The notes beneath the pieces were generated by a model. That model saw only the letters and a list, made by a program, of their open reading frames with translations, was not told where the DNA came from and searched no databases. A stretch of DNA of 64,000 nt. It comes from Devosia aurantiaca (lineage in GTDB: Bacteria; Pseudomonadota; Alphaproteobacteria; Rhizobiales; Devosiaceae). Shown in pieces: positions 36,621-46,832 of the stretch; positions within the stretch are counted from its first letter, which is position 1; each line of letters begins with the position of its first letter. Position numbers and translations under genes: made by a program. The DNA is taken from positions 67,001-131,000 of the forward strand of contig NZ_JAALFG010000001.1 of the NCBI RefSeq assembly GCF_011058215.1, written 5' to 3'.

Positions 36621-38129
36621 TTAGCCGGCTCGGGCCAGCTCTTCCTCCGTAGTTTGCGCATCAAACAAGCGCATGACAACGTCCAGCGCTTCGATTTGCA
36701 GACTTGTTTCGCTGAGCGCTGCGTTTGTCTGCTCGCCCAGGACCGCATTGTGCTGGATGGTCTCGTGCATTTCGCGCAAGACGATGATCACCTGTTCGAG
36801 CGCATCCACCTGCGCGCGCCCAGCCTTTGCCACGGCGTCCACCGTCTGCGCGCTTTCCGTTGCATTGCCGGTGATCGTGCTCAGCCCATCCAGCGCCCGC
36901 GATACAAGATCGATGCCCGAACGCACCTTGCTGTTGCCGGTCTCGACCAGCGTGCGTCCCGTTGCCGAAGCTTCCGCCGCCCGCTGCGCCAGTGCCCGCA
37001 TCTCCATCGCGACATCGCCAAAGCCGGTACCCGAGGGTCCAGAATTTGCGGCCTCCACCGATGCCTTGAGCGCCAGGAGGTTGCTTTGAAACGCCATGTC
37101 ATCGAAGAGTTTGACCAAGCCGGTAAGCTGCTCATTACCCTCGACGATCGCCGCCAGCGACGTGCTCGCCTTGCGCATCGCCTCGCCGCTCGCCGAAGCG
37201 CCCTGGATCAGCCCTTTGGTCAGTTTGCCTGCCGCCGAAAGCCGCTTAGCATTTTCGGCAAGCGTCGTTGCCAGCTGCCGGATCATGTCATTGGCCTGGT
37301 CGATGGCAACAGCCTGCTGCAGCGTCCTTCCCGCCAAGTCACCAGCACTGGCCGAGATGTCACCGGTCGAGCTGCGCAGCGAATGCGAGGTCGTGCGCAG
37401 TTTCAGCAGTACCTGCGCCAGCCGGTCGGCCACCGCATTGGCGCTGTTGCGCACCTCTTCGAATTCGGGCTCCACCGCATCGGTGAAGCGCTCGTCGAAC
37501 TTGCCGCCGGCCACAAGCCGCAGCGTCTGTCCCGTTGCCTCCGAGGCCCGGCGCATGCGGGCGCGAATGCGCTCCTCGCCAGCCCGCGCATCCTCGTTGA
37601 CCCGCTTGATATGCGATGTGGCAACGAGATCGACGTCAAGCAACACCGCCTTAATCACGCCGGCCAACCCCTGCGCCATGGCATCGGCTTCCGCAAGGAT
37701 CGCCTCGGGGTCGCGCTGCGCCGAAAGCCCGAGCCGGTTCTTGCGCGGTTTCAACGCTTCTGCCAACACGTCCTGCACGACGCCGCGAATGATGATCTCC
37801 AGCATCACGCCATAGCCACCCACATGCCAGCGCGGATCGAGCTTCAGCCGCGCATGCCGGTGCCCCAGCCGCTGGCTGCCTTCGGCGCTGTGTTCGTCAG
37901 CCTTTCCACCCAGCACCGCTCGCACCTGCTCGGCCTGCCGCGCCCCGCCGGTTTCGAGCTGATCCTTGCCGAACAAAAACCGCACCGAGCTTGGGATCAG
38001 CCCGCCGCGGTCCTCCTTGAGCGCCACCGGCAAATGCCTCTCGAGCAAAGGCTGCAGCTGCTCAATCCGGGCACGCGCCTCCTCATCAAGGCCCAGATAT
38101 TCGACACGGCCCTGAAGCTGGTCTTGCAT
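36621..38129 (-). CDS. Globin-coupled chemoreceptor (soluble, aerotaxis type)
   Basis: 502-residue cytoplasmic receptor without membrane segments. Residues about 10-160 resemble a protoglobin/globin-coupled sensor; GHRHARLKLDPRW places the likely proximal haem histidine at about H92. A long helical linker follows. The C-terminal signalling domain has the hairpin tip FDDMAFQSNLLALKASVEAA, which departs from the usual canonical tip (Lys in place of Asn, MAFQS for IAFQT). No C-terminal pentapeptide tether. The start ATG 38129 has AGGAGA eight bases upstream. A CtrA-like box lies 69 bases before it. By family it senses oxygen. Confidence 0.88.
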   Translation of the reverse strand: MQDQLQGRVEYLGLDEEARARIEQLQPLLERHLPVALKEDRGGLIPSSVRFLFGKDQLETGGARQAEQVRAVLGGKADEHSAEGSQRLGHRHARLKLDPRWHVGGYGVMLEIIIRGVVQDVLAEALKPRKNRLGLSAQRDPEAILAEADAMAQGLAGVIKAVLLDVDLVATSHIKRVNEDARAGEERIRARMRRASEATGQTLRLVAGGKFDERFTDAVEPEFEEVRNSANAVADRLAQVLLKLRTTSHSLRSSTGDISASAGDLAGRTLQQAVAIDQANDMIRQLATTLAENAKRLSAAGKLTKGLIQGASASGEAMRKASTSLAAIVEGNEQLTGLVKLFDDMAFQSNLLALKASVEAANSGPSGTGFGDVAMEMRALAQRAAEASATGRTLVETGNSKVRSGIDLVSRALDGLSTITGNATESAQTVDAVAKAGRAQVDALEQVIIVLREMHETIQHNAVLGEQTNAALSETSLQIEALDVVMRLFDAQTTEEELARAG

Positions 38130-38197
38130 CGAAACTTCTCCTGACAGTCGGGCGATCATCGCCACTCCCATCAAGCCACCCGACCCTCCAATTATGG

Positions 38198-38212
38198 TTA
38201 ACGAATTGCTAC
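38198..38212 (-). promoter_or_regulatory. CtrA-like box before the globin receptor
   Basis: On the plus strand it reads TTAACGAATTGCTAC, i.e. TTAA-N7-CTAC; on the minus strand the left half continues as TTAACCAT, the classical CtrA half-site. It is 69 bases upstream of the ATG at 38129. Confidence 0.45.
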
Positions 38213-38242
38213 CGGCATCTACGTAGACGCCGCGTAAAGCCC

Positions 38243-38275
38243 CAAAAACAAAGACCCCGGCGCATCGGCCGGGAT
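38243..38275 (-). terminator. Rho-independent terminator of the double-PAS receptor
   Basis: On the minus strand, CCCGGCCGATGCGCCGGGG is followed by TCTTTGTTTTT, about 26 bases after the stop of the PAS receptor gene. The stem has a GGCCGGG/CCCGGC core. Confidence 0.82.
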
Positions 38276-38300
38276 CGTGATCGTTAACGCCGCATGTAGC

Positions 38301-40040
38301 TCAGGCTTCGAGCCACCCACCGCCGGCGACCTTGACCAGCCGCGGTCGTGCCTGCCGCGCTTCCGGCGCATGACCGGCAATACGGAACACTTCGACGATC
38401 CGGTCGAGTTCCCCGGCCTGCGCCTCGGTCTGCTCGATCGCCGCATTGGTCTGCTCCACCAGCGCCGCATTGTGCTGGGTCATTTCGTCCATCTGCCGCA
38501 CGGCCACGGTGACCTCTTCGAGCGCACCCGACTGCTCGCGATTGGCGCGGGCGATCTCGTCGATCAGCCCGGCGCTTTCCTCGGCGCCGTGGAGGATGTC
38601 GGACAGTTTTTCCGCCGCCTTGCCCACCAGCTGCGCCCCGGTGCGCACCTCTCCGGCACTGGTTTCGATCAGCGCCTTGACGTCCGCCGATGCCCCTGCC
38701 GCCGATTGCGCTAGGCGCCGCACTTCCACGGCCACCACTGCGAAGCCCTTGCCGGCGTCCCCCGCTCGCGCCGCCTCGACCGAGGCGTTGAGCGCCAGGA
38801 GATTGGTCTGGAAGGCGATGTCGTCGATCATGCCGATGATATTGGAAATCTTGCCCGACGACGCCTGGATCGCCGACATGGCCTCGGTCGCCTCGCCCAT
38901 CACCGCGCCGCCGTCGGTTGCACTGCGCGCCACGAGCCGCGCCTTTTCGCTGGCCGTCGACGCCCTTCGCGCGTTCTCGGTGACGGTGGTCGAAAGCTGC
39001 TCGACCGATGCCGAGGTTTCCTCGATCGTCGCCGCCTGCCGCGTCGTGCGGCTTGAGAGGTCGTTTGCCCCCGACAGGATTTCCGAGGTCGCCGTGCGCA
39101 GCGCCCGCGACGCCGATCGCAAGCTCGAAACGATCTCCTCGAGCTGCGTCAGCGACGTATTGAACGCCTGCCGTAAGGCCTCGTATTGCCCGGTAAAACT
39201 GCGATCGATCCGCCCGCCCAGATCCCCTTCCGCCATCCTCGCCAACGAAGCGGTCAGCTCGGCAATGATCCCCTCGGAGCGCTTGCGCTCGGTAATGTCG
39301 GTGGCAAACTTGACCACCTTCACGATCTTGCCGCAGGCATCAAAGATCGGATTGTAGGACGCCTGGATCCAGATTTCCTTGCCGCCCTTGCCGAAGCGCT
39401 GAAATTCGGCGGCCACATATTCCCCGCTCCGCAGCTGCTCCCAGAAGCGCCGATATTCGTCGGACTTAGCATAGGCCGGGTCGCAGAACATCGAATGGTG
39501 CTTACCCACGATCTCGTCGAGCCCATAGCCGACGGTCGCCACGAAATTCTCGTTTGCCTCGATCACCGTGCCGTCGAGATTGAACGCGATCACCGCCTGC
39601 ACGCGCGAGATCGCGTCGATCTGCGCCTTCCGGTCCGCCGCCTGCTGCATCTGCGCGGTAATGTCGGTGGCGAACTTGATCACCCGTACCGGCTTGCCGG
39701 ACCGGTCGAGCACCGGATTATAGCTTGCCTGGATCCAGACTTCCCGCCCGCCCTTGGCAAAGCGCCGGTAGATCGCGGATTGAAATTCGCCCCGCGCCAG
39801 CTGCGCCCAGAACGCCTTGTATTCGGCGCTACCGGCAAGGTCGGCGTCGCAGAACATCGAATGGTGGCGCCCCGCGACCTCCTCGAGCGAATAGCCCATG
39901 GCATCGAGGAAATTGTCGTTGGCCGTGACGATCGTGCCATCGAGTTCGAACTCGATCACTGCCTGGCTGCGCATCATCGCGGCGACCTTGGCGGCGTTGC
40001 TGCTGGCTAGACCCGACCGACTGAAAGATAAAATGCCCAT
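38301..40040 (-). CDS. Double-PAS soluble chemoreceptor
   Basis: 579-residue cytoplasmic receptor. Two tandem PAS domains of the same type are seen at about residues 20-135 and 140-255, each with a GYSLEEVAGRHHSMFCD-like block followed by a WIQASYNP strand and FATDIT at the end; a PAS-PAS duplicate is probable. A HAMP-like spacer leads to the signalling domain with [23 protein letters not shown]. The cysteine and HHSMFC motif resemble the AerB/BdlA-type haem or flavin PAS. No tether at the C-terminus. The start is ATG 40040 (GILSFSRSG). A TTAACC half-site lies about 55 bases upstream. Confidence 0.9.
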   Translation of the reverse strand: MGILSFSRSGLASSNAAKVAAMMRSQAVIEFELDGTIVTANDNFLDAMGYSLEEVAGRHHSMFCDADLAGSAEYKAFWAQLARGEFQSAIYRRFAKGGREVWIQASYNPVLDRSGKPVRVIKFATDITAQMQQAADRKAQIDAISRVQAVIAFNLDGTVIEANENFVATVGYGLDEIVGKHHSMFCDPAYAKSDEYRRFWEQLRSGEYVAAEFQRFGKGGKEIWIQASYNPIFDACGKIVKVVKFATDITERKRSEGIIAELTASLARMAEGDLGGRIDRSFTGQYEALRQAFNTSLTQLEEIVSSLRSASRALRTATSEILSGANDLSSRTTRQAATIEETSASVEQLSTTVTENARRASTASEKARLVARSATDGGAVMGEATEAMSAIQASSGKISNIIGMIDDIAFQTNLLALNASVEAARAGDAGKGFAVVAVEVRRLAQSAAGASADVKALIETSAGEVRTGAQLVGKAAEKLSDILHGAEESAGLIDEIARANREQSGALEEVTVAVRQMDEMTQHNAALVEQTNAAIEQTEAQAGELDRIVEVFRIAGHAPEARQARPRLVKVAGGGWLEA

Positions 40041-40230
40041 TCTTGAGACCCTTGAGCCGCCCATTCTGCGACATGGGACCAAGTTTGAGCTAATCCTGGT
40101 TAACGGAGACCTGCTGGGCCTCTAGAGATTACCCTTAGAGGCAAATTGTGAATTGTGTTACGCGAAACTTGCGGCGAACTACTCAAGCTGCAGATCCCGG
40201 TCTTCTCATTATACGCAATATATAACACAG

Positions 40231-40264
40231 GCTAAAAGCAAACGCCGCCCGTGAAGGCGGCGTT
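40231..40264 (-). terminator. Rho-independent terminator of the Cache receptor
   Basis: AACGCCGCC/GGCGGCGTT perfect 9-base stem with a 6-base loop, followed on the minus strand by TTGCTTTT, 25 bases after the stop of the receptor. Confidence 0.88.
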
Positions 40265-40288
40265 CGATTTACTTGCTGCGATTCGAAA

Positions 40289-42385
40289 CTAGAATTCGGA
40301 CCAGTCCGCCGCGATCGCTGCATTGCCCTGGCTGAGATAGGATCGAGCCGCACTGCGCACCCTTTCCGTTTCCGCCCGCGGCGCCAGCTGCCGGCGCTGC
40401 ACCGGCGCGGGTGCCGGAGCAACGTCCCGCTCCGCTTCCTCGTCGCCGATGGTGAAGATATCGACCACCCGGTCGAGTTCGGTGGCCTGCGCCTCGGTCT
40501 GCTCGATCGCCGCATTGGTTTCTTCCACCAGCGCCGCATTGTGCTGCGTCATCTCGTCGAGCGTGCGCACCGCGACCCCCACCTGGTCAATCGCCGCCGC
40601 CTGCTCCTGGCTCGCCTTGGCGATCAGCTGCATCAGCTGCGCATTGGCCGAGACCGCGCCCAGCATGTCGCGCAACTGCCCTGCCGCGCTCGACACCAGG
40701 TCCGAGCCACCCTTGACCTGCGTGGCGCTGGCCTCAATAAGCGCCTTGACCTCCGAGGACGCCTGCGCCGCCGATTGCGCCAGCCGCCGCACTTCCACCG
40801 CCACCACGGCAAAACCCTTGCCGGCGTCGCCCGCCCGCGCCGCTTCCACAGAGGCGTTGAGCGCGAGGAGATTGGTCTGGAACGCGATATCGTCGATCAT
40901 GCCGATAATATTGGAAATCTTGCCGGAAGACTGGGTGATCCGCTCCATCGCCGCATTGGCCTGGTCCATTACCTCACCGCTCTTGGCCGCATTGGTGGAA
41001 ACCGCCGTCGCGCTTTTATTGGCATCGTCGGCCATGCGCGCGTTTTCGGCCACCGTCGTCGCCAGCTGCTCCATTGCTGCCGAGGTTTCCTCGATGGTCG
41101 CCGCCTGCTTGGTCGTGCGTTCCGAAAGATCGTTGGCGCCTGAGAGGATTTCGCCCGTCGCCGTCTTCAGCGCCCGCGAGGTGACGCGCAGCGAGCCGAT
41201 CACGTCGCTGAGCTTTTCGGCCACCGCATTGGTGTCTTCCTTGAGCTTGGCGAAGGACCCCTTGTAGTCCCCCACCATGCGCTGCGTAAGATCGGCATGC
41301 GCCATCGCCGACAGCACCTGCCCGGTTTCGGAAAGGCCTCGATCCACCGTCTCGACCAGCGCATTGACGCTTCCGGCAAGACTGTTGAGCTCGCGATCCG
41401 GGAATTGCGCATGGACGCGCTTGGAAAAATCGCCGGCAATCGCCGCATCAACCACTTCGCCGAAGGCTGCCTGAAGTGCCACCATCATGTCGGTACGATC
41501 GATGCGGCGGCGTTCGGAGGCGGCGCGTTCTTCCTCGCTCATCGTGCTCATCTTGAGCCCGTTTTCGCGGAACACTTCTACCGCCCGCGCCATCTCGCCA
41601 ATCTCGTTGCCGCGCGGGCTGAACAGCACCGCGACGCTATGGTCGCCTGCAGCGATCTCCTTCATGACGCCCGCAAGAACCGGAATGGGCCGCATCATCT
41701 GCCGCGAGAGCGCCCAGCCGATAAGCCCCAAGGCCGCCAGCGTCGCGCCACTCACAAGGAGGATCAACCGCAAGGTATCGTAGATCACACCATCGACCTG
41801 TGCGCGATCGAGCCCAACGAACAACAGGGCCAGCGGCTTGCCGGCGCGGCTGAGAATGGGCTGGTAGGCCGTGTAATACTGCGTGCCGGAAATCGTGTCT
41901 TGGCTGAACAGCGGCGCCCCGGCGGCTGCCGGTTCGAAAAGCGGATTGTCGGCCCCGACCACGGCGTCGATCAGCCGATTGCCCTCCGCATCGGCAATAG
42001 TCGTGGTCTGCGCCGCATATTCCTGCGTTGCTTCGTTGAAAATATAGATCGCCGCCGCGCCACCGGTGACGCGGGCGATGGAGTCGACGATGCCGTGGTC
42101 GCTGAACTTGCCCGGCATGCCGAACACCGAAATGCCGGCAATCTGCCTGCCGTCTTCGGACCAGGTCACTTCTGCCCCAGGCAACTGGTTCTGGAGGATT
42201 GTCGCCGCGGTTTTGAGATCGATCTGCCGCTGCGCCTCGGCGGTCTGCTGCGCCGAAGCGCTGAGATTGATGAAGATGGCGGTACTGACCACGGCAATTG
42301 CCACGGTGATGGAAGACACCACCAGAGCCGCAATCATGGTTGTTAGCTTGGTATTGCCAAGTTTTTGGCCCACCCACTTGAACAT
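40289..42385 (-). CDS. Membrane chemoreceptor with Cache-type periplasmic domain and CheR tether
   Basis: 698-residue transmembrane chemoreceptor. The first helix is about residues 17-42 ([23 protein letters not shown]), the periplasmic domain of about 150 residues has a Cache-like YYTAYQPIL...[12 protein letters not shown] strand pair, the second helix is [22 protein letters not shown] domain, a helical segment and the signalling domain with [23 protein letters not shown] follow. The C-terminus is DWSEF, matching the xWxxF pentapeptide that binds CheR in E. coli receptors. A CtrA-like box stands upstream. Ligand unknown. Confidence 0.92.
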   Translation of the reverse strand: MFKWVGQKLGNTKLTTMIAALVVSSITVAIAVVSTAIFINLSASAQQTAEAQRQIDLKTAATILQNQLPGAEVTWSEDGRQIAGISVFGMPGKFSDHGIVDSIARVTGGAAAIYIFNEATQEYAAQTTTIADAEGNRLIDAVVGADNPLFEPAAAGAPLFSQDTISGTQYYTAYQPILSRAGKPLALLFVGLDRAQVDGVIYDTLRLILLVSGATLAALGLIGWALSRQMMRPIPVLAGVMKEIAAGDHSVAVLFSPRGNEIGEMARAVEVFRENGLKMSTMSEEERAASERRRIDRTDMMVALQAAFGEVVDAAIAGDFSKRVHAQFPDRELNSLAGSVNALVETVDRGLSETGQVLSAMAHADLTQRMVGDYKGSFAKLKEDTNAVAEKLSDVIGSLRVTSRALKTATGEILSGANDLSERTTKQAATIEETSAAMEQLATTVAENARMADDANKSATAVSTNAAKSGEVMDQANAAMERITQSSGKISNIIGMIDDIAFQTNLLALNASVEAARAGDAGKGFAVVAVEVRRLAQSAAQASSEVKALIEASATQVKGGSDLVSSAAGQLRDMLGAVSANAQLMQLIAKASQEQAAAIDQVGVAVRTLDEMTQHNAALVEETNAAIEQTEAQATELDRVVDIFTIGDEEAERDVAPAPAPVQRRQLAPRAETERVRSAARSYLSQGNAAIAADWSEF

Positions 42386-42457
42386 CGACTTTCCCCCAAG
42401 TCATCGCGCAGCGTCGCGACCTGTCGTTGCGTCATGCGTAACAGTAACAATGCCGGC

Positions 42458-42472
42458 TTAACCGAGCGTTAT
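42458..42472 (-). promoter_or_regulatory. CtrA-like box before the Cache receptor
   Basis: TTAACCGAGCGTTAT on the plus strand, i.e. TTAA-N7-TTAT, one mismatch to the CtrA consensus. It lies 73 bases upstream of the start at 42385. Confidence 0.5.
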
Positions 42473-42503
42473 CTATGCAGCGCGCGCCCGAGCAAGATCA
42501 CGC

Positions 42504-42528
42504 AAAACAAGGGCGCTCGCGGCGCCCC
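42504..42528 (-). terminator. Rho-independent terminator of the double-Cache receptor
   Basis: On the minus strand GGGCGC-CGCGA-GCGCCC is followed by TTGTTTTG, about 23 bases after the stop of the receptor at 42551. Confidence 0.82.
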
Positions 42529-42550
42529 TGCAGATTAGTGATTGAAAAGA

Positions 42551-45072
42551 TCAGAACTCGTTCCAATCCACGTCGAGCGCCGCATTGCCCTTGCTGAGGT
42601 AAGAGCGCGCTGCTGTCGAAAGCTTAGCCTGCAACCCGCGTGCGCCTTCCGCCAAGGCCCTTACCGGGCTGGGCGCAGCCACCGGCTTCGGCGCCGGCGC
42701 ACGCTCTTCGAGCGCAAAGATATCGACGATGCGATCAAGCTGGGCGGCCTGCGCTTCGGTCTGCTCGATCGAAGCGTTCATTTCCTCGACCAGCGCCGCA
42801 TTGTGCTGGGTCATCTCGTCCATGGTGCGGACGGCAGTATTGACCTCTTCGATCGAGGCCGCCTGTTCACGGCTTTCATGGGCAATGCCATTCATCAACG
42901 CGCTCGACGACCGCGCCGAATTGAGAATCTGCTCGAGCCGCTGCGCCGCATCGGCCACCAGTCGCGAACCGCCCTTGACCTCGGTGGCGCTCTGCTCGAT
43001 CAGCGCCTTGACTTCGCTCGAAGCCTGCGCCGCCGATTGCGCGAGGCGTCGCACTTCAACCGCAACCACGGCAAAGCCCTTGCCCGCTTCGCCCGCCCGC
43101 GCCGCTTCCACCGACGCGTTGAGCGCAAGGAGATTGGTCTGGAACGCGATATCGTCGATCAGCCCGATGATGTTGGAAATCTTGGCCGACGACTGGGTGA
43201 TGCGGTCCATGGCATCGGTCGCCTTGCCCATAACCTGGCCGCCTTCTTCGGCGGTCTGCGTCACCCCGCTTGCCACCGTCGAGGCTTCGCGGGCGCGCTC
43301 GGCATTCTGCAACACCGTTGCTGCCAGCTGCTCCATGGCTGCCGACGTTTCCTCGATGGTCGCCGCCTGTTTGGTGGTGCGCTCGGAAAGATCGTTGGCG
43401 CCGGAAAGAATCTCGCCCGTTGCGGTCTTGAGCGTGCGCGACGTGTCGCGCAGCTGGCCCACGATATCGGTCAGCTTGTCGGCCACCGCATTGGTGTCGG
43501 CCTTGAGCCGCGCAAACGCCCCCTGGTAATCGCCTTCCATGCGGATGGTGAGATCGGTATTGGCCAGAGCCGAGAGCACGGTGCCGGTCTCGGACACGCC
43601 GCGATCGACCGTTTCGACCAATCCATTGACCGAACGCGCCAGCGTATTGAGTTCGTCATCGGGAAATTCAGCATCGACGCGGCGCGAGAAATCGCCGGCG
43701 ATTGCCGCGTCTACGACCTGCCCGAAAGCCCGCTGCAGATCCTGCATCATCGCGGCGCGCTCGGCCTGCGTCGCAATGATCCGCGCCGCCTCGGCTTCGG
43801 TCATCTCGTTGACCTTGAGTGCGTTCTCGCGGAACACTTCCACGGTGCGCGCCATGGCACCGATTTCGTCATGGCGATGCTGGCCGGAGATATCGACCGA
43901 GAGTTCGCCCTGCGCCAGCGCCTCCATCGATCCCGTCAGCCGGCTGATCGGGCGGCTCACCGAGCGCGCGATGACGTAGCCGAGCAGCGCTGCAACCGCG
44001 AGCAGAGCACCACCCACGACCAACATGGTGTTGCGCATCTCGACCACCGGCGCCATCACCTCGGACTGGTTCTGAATGGCGGCCACGACGAGATCGACGC
44101 CAGCCACGCTGATCGGCAGCGCCATGACCGATGTCGGCGCGCCGCGGAAGTTGACGAGGCCGCTGGCCTTTTCGCCGGCCAGCGCCGCTTCGAAGGTCGG
44201 ATCGCCTTGAACCGAGGAGACCAGCACGTCATTGGCCATCGAGAATTTCGACTGCGTGCGCATCAACCCGTCTTCGCCGACGACGATGACTTCGCCTGTC
44301 TGGCCAAGGCCATCGATGCCGGCGATCTGCTTGGTCAGCGCCGGCGCCTGGATCTGCAAGGCCATGGTCCCGACCACGGCATCGCTCTTATAGACCGGCA
44401 TCACCATGAAGCTTGCCGCCTTGTTTCCGATCGGACCATAGGTCTCGAAGTCGGAATACTGCGCCATGCCCTCGGGCAGACCGGGCGCAGAGGCGACTGC
44501 CTTGGCGAAGCCCGTCGCCGCAAGCGCCGGATCGGCCACGAAGTTGAGCGCAAAATCTGGGTTCTTGGCGGTCGAATAAACGAGGTTTCCCTCGAGGTCG
44601 AACAACAGCACGTCGCTATAGCCGCGCTCCAGCATCAGCCCGCGGAAGCTGGGATGGAAGCGCTTGTGCTGGGTATCGTAGCTGCCGGTCATGCCCCCGA
44701 CGTATCCATCAGCCAACGCTTGGACTGGTCGGGATTGTTGAAAACAAACGTCTTCTGGAATTGTTCAGCCGCCTTGTCGCCCAACCCGCTCTTGAGCTCG
44801 TTGTAGGAACGCGTCAGCTTCTCGACCGCGTCGATGGTTTCGGCGCGTTGGGTGAAGAGCCGCAGGTCGCCCTCGACCATGGCAAAATAATCGTGCACCC
44901 GGTCGCGCGCGCTCGACAGCGATGCCGTCATCGCCTGTTCGCGCTGCACCTGCACGGTCGAAAGGCCGATCATATAGCCCGCGATGCCGATGCCGACGCC
45001 CACCGTCATCGCCATGCCCAACAGCGCCAAAGGCAGCTTCTGCGAAATCTTAAGACGCGACAGCACGCTCAT
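42551..45072 (-). CDS. Membrane chemoreceptor with dCache-like domain and CheR tether (frameshifted)
   Basis: About 840-residue receptor. The N-terminal helix ([24 protein letters not shown]) is followed by a roughly 280-residue periplasmic region compatible with a double-Cache domain: [17 protein letters not shown] and, later, [16 protein letters not shown] are typical Cache strands. The second helix is [24 protein letters not shown] and the canonical signalling tip follow, and the C-terminus is DWNEF, a CheR-tether pentapeptide. The frame breaks at the AA 44715-44716 (one T missing on the minus strand), joining the N-terminal part to [15 protein letters not shown] CtrA-like box is 124 bases upstream. 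Confidence 0.9.
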
Positions 45073-45195
45073 GGCTCAACTCCACCCAAACACTGCCGCC
45101 CCTGCCCAGCTCGGTGCAGAATTCGCGCTTGAGCGCGTCCAGACGGCTTTCCCCATCGGCCATGTTAGGCCGACTGAAACGATACCGCGGGACGA

Positions 45196-45210
45196 TTAAC
45201 CCCTGGTTAC
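45196..45210 (-). promoter_or_regulatory. CtrA-like box before the dCache receptor
   Basis: TTAACCCCTGGTTAC on the plus strand, i.e. TTAA-N7-TTAC, one mismatch to the CtrA consensus. It is 124 bases before the receptor start at 45072. It has the same form as the box at 13.4 kb. Confidence 0.5.
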
Positions 45211-45248
45211 GGGGAAATGCTGAGGCTTGAAACGGACGAGCTTGAAAG

Positions 45249-45275
45249 CAAAAGGCCGCCTCTTGGGCGGCCTTT
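45249..45275 (-). terminator. Rho-independent terminator of cheY2
   Basis: AAAGGCCGCC-CAAGA-GGCGGCCTTTT on the minus strand: a 9-base stem with following T-rich tract, about 22 bases after the cheY2 stop. Confidence 0.9.
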
Positions 45276-45297
45276 GACAATTCCAGTGTGGAAGAGA

Positions 45298-45686
45298 TCA
45301 GGTCAGCGCGCCGATCACTGCTTCGATGCGCTTTTTCATCGTCATCGCGTCGAACGGCTTGATGATGTAATTGTTGACTCCGAAGGAGATGGCTTCCTTG
45401 ACCTGCTCCTTGTCGGAGCGGCCGGTGGCCATGATGAAGGGCATGGTCTGCGTCCGCGGATGCTTGCGGATCACCTTAAGGAGGGTCAGCCCGTCGATAT
45501 CGTCCATGTTCCAGTCGGAAATGATGAGATCGACATTGCTCTTTCGAGCTTGCCCAAGGCATCGCGGCCGGACTTGGCCTCGATGATGTCCTTAAAACCC
45601 AGCTGGTTGAGAATATACTTGGCGATACCGCGCATCGACTGCTGGTCATCAACGATCAGGACGCTGACTGCGCTTGCTTTTGGCAT
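45298..45686 (-). CDS. cheY2: Response regulator CheY2 (frameshifted)
   Basis: About 129-residue receiver protein. The acidic pair is VDDQQS, the phospho-acceptor sits in IISDWNMDDIDG, and the conserved residues continue as MATGRS (Thr) and YIIKPFD (Lys). The frame breaks at TT 45536-45537 (one missing base), joining DALGKLERA to a NVDLIISDWNM continuation. In Sinorhizobium meliloti a second CheY of this kind is the motor-binding regulator; the position after cheB also matches. I use the symbol by analogy of order and similarity. Confidence 0.83.
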
Positions 45687-45781
45687 GGACTCGTTACCTT
45701 TACCGACGCCTGGGCTCTAGAAACCCGCACCTGACGCCAACACTAAGGTTCAAGCGTTACAAATCTCTCAACCCGGCCTGC

Positions 45782-46832
45782 TCAAGCTGCCGACTTGAGC
45801 CGAACCAGCGCATTGGCCAGACGCGAGGCAATCTGCTCCACCGGCGCCTGTTCGATCACCGCGCCTTCCTCAAAGGCGACGCGCGGCATGCCATAGACTA
45901 GTGCCGAAGCCTGGCTCTGCCCCACCGTATAGGCACCGGCATCGCGCATGAGCTTGAGCCCGCGCGCGCCATCGCGACCCATTCCGGTCAAGATCGCGCC
46001 GACCGCCATGGGCCCCACGACCTTGGCAACGGATTCAAACATCACGTCGACGCTGGGCCGGTGCCCGCTTTCCAGCGCTTCCTGCCCCAGCCGGCACTTG
46101 AGCTGCCCCGACGAGCGCTCGACCCGCAAATGATAGTCGCCGCGCGCCACATAGGCATGACCCGCCAGAAGCGGCATGCGGTCCTCGGCCTCCACCACTT
46201 TGAGCGCGCAAAGCTCATCGAGCCGCGCCGCAAAGCGCCCGGTAAAGCCCGGCGGCATGTGCTGCGCGATAACCACCGGCGGGCAATCGGCCGGCAGGGA
46301 ACCGAGAACTGTTCGGATCGCCTCGACGCCGCCGGTCGATGCCCCGATCGCGATCAGCGACCCTTCGGGCGCCGCAGCGCTACGCACCGGCACCTTCGGC
46401 GCCTCGGCCCGGCTGGCCGACCGGCCCCGTACATCCGACTTGGCCGCCGCCCTGATCTTGTCGCGCAGGCCTGCGCCAAAGGCATCGAGCCCGCCGGCAA
46501 ATTCCGCTGGGCTTGGCAACGAAATCCACCGCGCCCAATTCCAACGCCAAAAGCGTTTCGCTCGCACCGCGCTTGGTCAGGGTCGACACCATCACCACCG
46601 GCGTCGGCCGCAACCGCATCAGCTTTTCCAGAAACGCCAGCCCGTTCATGTTGGGCATTTCGATGTCGAGCGTCACGACGTCGGGATCGAGCGTCTTGAT
46701 CTTCTCGCGCGCCTCGATCGGGTCCACCGCCGTGCCTACCACGGTGATGTCGCCATCGCGCGTCAGCATGCGCCCGAGCACCTCGCGGATAAGCGCCGAG
46801 TCGTCGACGACCAGAACCTTGATGCTCATCAT
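45782..46832 (-). CDS. cheB: Chemotaxis methylesterase/deamidase CheB (frameshifted)
   Basis: Response regulator with a C-terminal esterase domain that removes methyl groups from receptors. The receiver shows [14 protein letters not shown] and phospho-site about D56 in [12 protein letters not shown]; the esterase domain shows the catalytic triad regions GASTGGVEA (Ser), AQHMPPGFT (His) and GMGRDGARG (Asp). Between them the frame changes near 46502-46512: two missing bases (GC repeat) or one extra base would join DFVAKPS to [11 protein letters not shown]. The corrected length is 349-350 residues, normal. The start overlaps the cheR stop by four bases. Confidence 0.92.

Noticed and set aside
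42542..44806. A 754-codon plus-strand open frame opposite the dCache receptor
   Set aside because: Its translation is rich in Arg, His and Gly, has no domain, and mirrors the true minus-strand receptor gene; high GC content produces such shadows.
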